In this document: positions 5,863-6,407 of the stretch, in pieces
How the letters are laid out: each line of letters opens with the position of its first letter
Position numbering within the stretch: the first letter of the stretch is position 1
NCBI GenBank assembly: GCA_964458015.1
Contig: CAYWGR010000242.1
Coordinates: forward strand, 1 to 6,407
DNA length: 6,407 nucleotides
From: CAYWGR01 sp964458015
GTDB lineage: Bacteria > Planctomycetota > Planctomycetia > Pirellulales > Thermoguttaceae
Reading direction: 5' to 3'
Translations under genes and position numbers: made by a program
Notes under the pieces: model-generated
Databases searched by the model: none
What the model was told of the DNA's origin: nothing
The model's input: only the letters and a program-made list of their open reading frames with translations

Positions 5863-5885
5863 AAAAGTTTGCTCTCAGAATGACA

Positions 5886-6144
5886 GCTTGCGCTTGGGAT
5901 AGACTCCAAAAAGTGCCAACGCCCTTGATTGTAGTGTTTTCGGTGAATTTTTGTCAAACCAATTATTAACAATTCGCCCGCCCTTATTGGCGGTATGGCC
6001 GGTCCCCGGGGATAATCGGATTATGGAGGAGCGGCAGTTTGGGCGAGGTTTTTTGGCGGGCAAGCGGGCGGCAGGGCCGACGGCCGATACGAGACGCAAC
6101 ACGAGGGCCATAGAATGGCCGAGAAGCAGAGTTTCGGAAAGGTG
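5886..6144. other. Intergenic stretch without a supported gene
   Basis: Both strands have open frames here, but their translations lack family features and run through the neighbouring repeats. The only small structures seen are the palindrome TCCCCGGGGA (6003-6012) and ATAATC-G-GATTAT (6012-6024), an operator-like dyad with no gene assigned to it. No RNA gene was recognised. Confidence 0.55.
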
Positions 6145-6202
6145 CGTTCCCAAGCCGGAGCTTGGGAACGAGGTGTACGGGCGGAGCTTGGGAACGAGGT
6201 GT
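6145..6202. repeat. Hairpin with a duplicated right arm (GCTTGGGAACG)
   Basis: CGTTCCCAAGC (6145-6155), loop CGGA and GCTTGGGAACG (6160-6170) make a perfect 11-bp stem. The right half is repeated directly: CGGAGCTTGGGAACGAGGTGT-type text occurs at 6156-6176 and 6182-6202, 26 bp apart. Either right arm could pair with the single left arm. Confidence 0.85.
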
Positions 6203-6235
6203 CGAATTTTTTCTGGTCTGGAAGCAAGGTTTTTA

Positions 6236-6264
6236 TCTAGCCCAGGCGTTTGCACTGGGCTAGA
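6236..6264. repeat. Hairpin, 10-bp stem (TCTAGCCCAG / CTGGGCTAGA)
   Basis: TCTAGCCCAG (6236-6245) is exactly complementary to CTGGGCTAGA (6255-6264) around a 9-nt loop. No T tract follows on either strand, so it is unlikely to be a terminator. The nine-base word TAGCCCAGG recurs in the next hairpin (6306-6314), suggesting related repeat units. Confidence 0.8.
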
Positions 6265-6308
6265 CAAAACATCCCCAGGGAATAGCCCGCAGGGCTTGTG
6301 TAAGATAG

Positions 6309-6339
6309 CCCAGGGTTGCCGCACAGCGGCTACCCTGGG
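6309..6339. repeat. Long hairpin, 8+5-bp stem (CCCAGGGT / ACCCTGGG)
   Basis: CCCAGGGT (6309-6316) pairs with ACCCTGGG (6332-6339). After a single T/T mismatch, GCCGC (6318-6322) pairs with GCGGC (6326-6330) around an ACA loop. It is the most stable-looking structure of the right-hand cluster. Similar text is, from memory, common between planctomycete genes. Confidence 0.85.
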
Positions 6340-6362
6340 ATAACTTTCACAAATGATCCATT

Positions 6363-6379
6363 CAACCCTGAAAGGGTTG
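6363..6379. repeat. Hairpin, 7-bp stem (CAACCCT / AGGGTTG)
   Basis: CAACCCT (6363-6369), loop GAA and AGGGTTG (6373-6379) are perfectly complementary. It is followed by GCGCGGTACGACG and the window edge, so the unit may continue. It fits the REP-like cluster. Confidence 0.75.
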
Positions 6380-6407
6380 CGCGGTACGACGTCGCCATTA
6401 CAAAACC

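Noticed and set aside
6012..6024. ATAATC-G-GATTAT dyad as an operator
   Set aside because: It is exact but short, with no promoter or gene in a position to be controlled by it within the window.
5875..6343. Overlapping frames of 149 (minus) and 130 (plus) codons
   Set aside because: Both translate through the inverted-repeat cluster and have no ribosome site, domain or family resemblance.

Overview
The window most probably comes from a planctomycete chromosome (Pirellulales-like is my guess). The strongest evidence is the gene at 4516-5631: a pilin-like signal anchor of the GFTLVELLVVIAIIGVLIALLLPA type, followed by a DUF1559 body ending in the H-X9-DG signature. These proteins occur in large numbers in planctomycetes. 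An exported squalene-cyclase-fold/HEAT protein and anchored helical-repeat proteins of unknown role fit the same group. All recognisable genes lie on the minus strand.

Region 1-3967 (minus strand) is a compact three-gene transcription unit. A near-consensus sigma70-type promoter (TTGACA, 17 bp, TATTAT; 3967-3939) precedes a leader of about 120 nt. Then come (i) a 543-residue secreted protein with a non-catalytic terpene-cyclase/prenyltransferase-type alpha-toroid and C-terminal HEAT repeats (3811-2180); (ii) a 275-residue single-pass membrane protein of unknown function (2164-1337), 15 nt downstream; and (iii) a single-pass membrane protein with a cytoplasmic N-terminal region and an exported TPR-like region (1292 to the left edge), which is cut off by the window. 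Signal peptide and membrane segments put the bulk of the first two proteins, and the C-terminal part of the third, beyond the cytoplasmic membrane. An envelope-associated assembly is a reasonable inference, but no biochemical function can be read from the sequence.

Region 3968-4515 has no gene. It holds a mosaic of short palindromic words, a 28-bp direct repeat, a perfect 9-bp-stem hairpin running into a 20-bp tandem repeat, and a good rho-independent terminator (4458-4422) for the gene to its right.

Region 4516-5631 is the DUF1559 pilin-like gene. It starts at GTG behind a ten-base match to the anti-Shine-Dalgarno consensus. A small palindrome covers the start codon and a further hairpin lies in the leader. 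In the stretches I counted it is poorer in G+C than the operon.

Region 5643-6407 has no convincing gene. It is an array of unrelated small inverted repeats (5788-5862, 6145-6202, 6236-6264, 6309-6339, 6363-6379) that resembles an intergenic REP-type cluster. I see no rRNA, tRNA, CRISPR array, intact insertion sequence or complete known defence or biosynthetic system. The most noteworthy content is the uncharacterised envelope operon, the layered translation-initiation structure of the DUF1559 gene, and the two repeat clusters.
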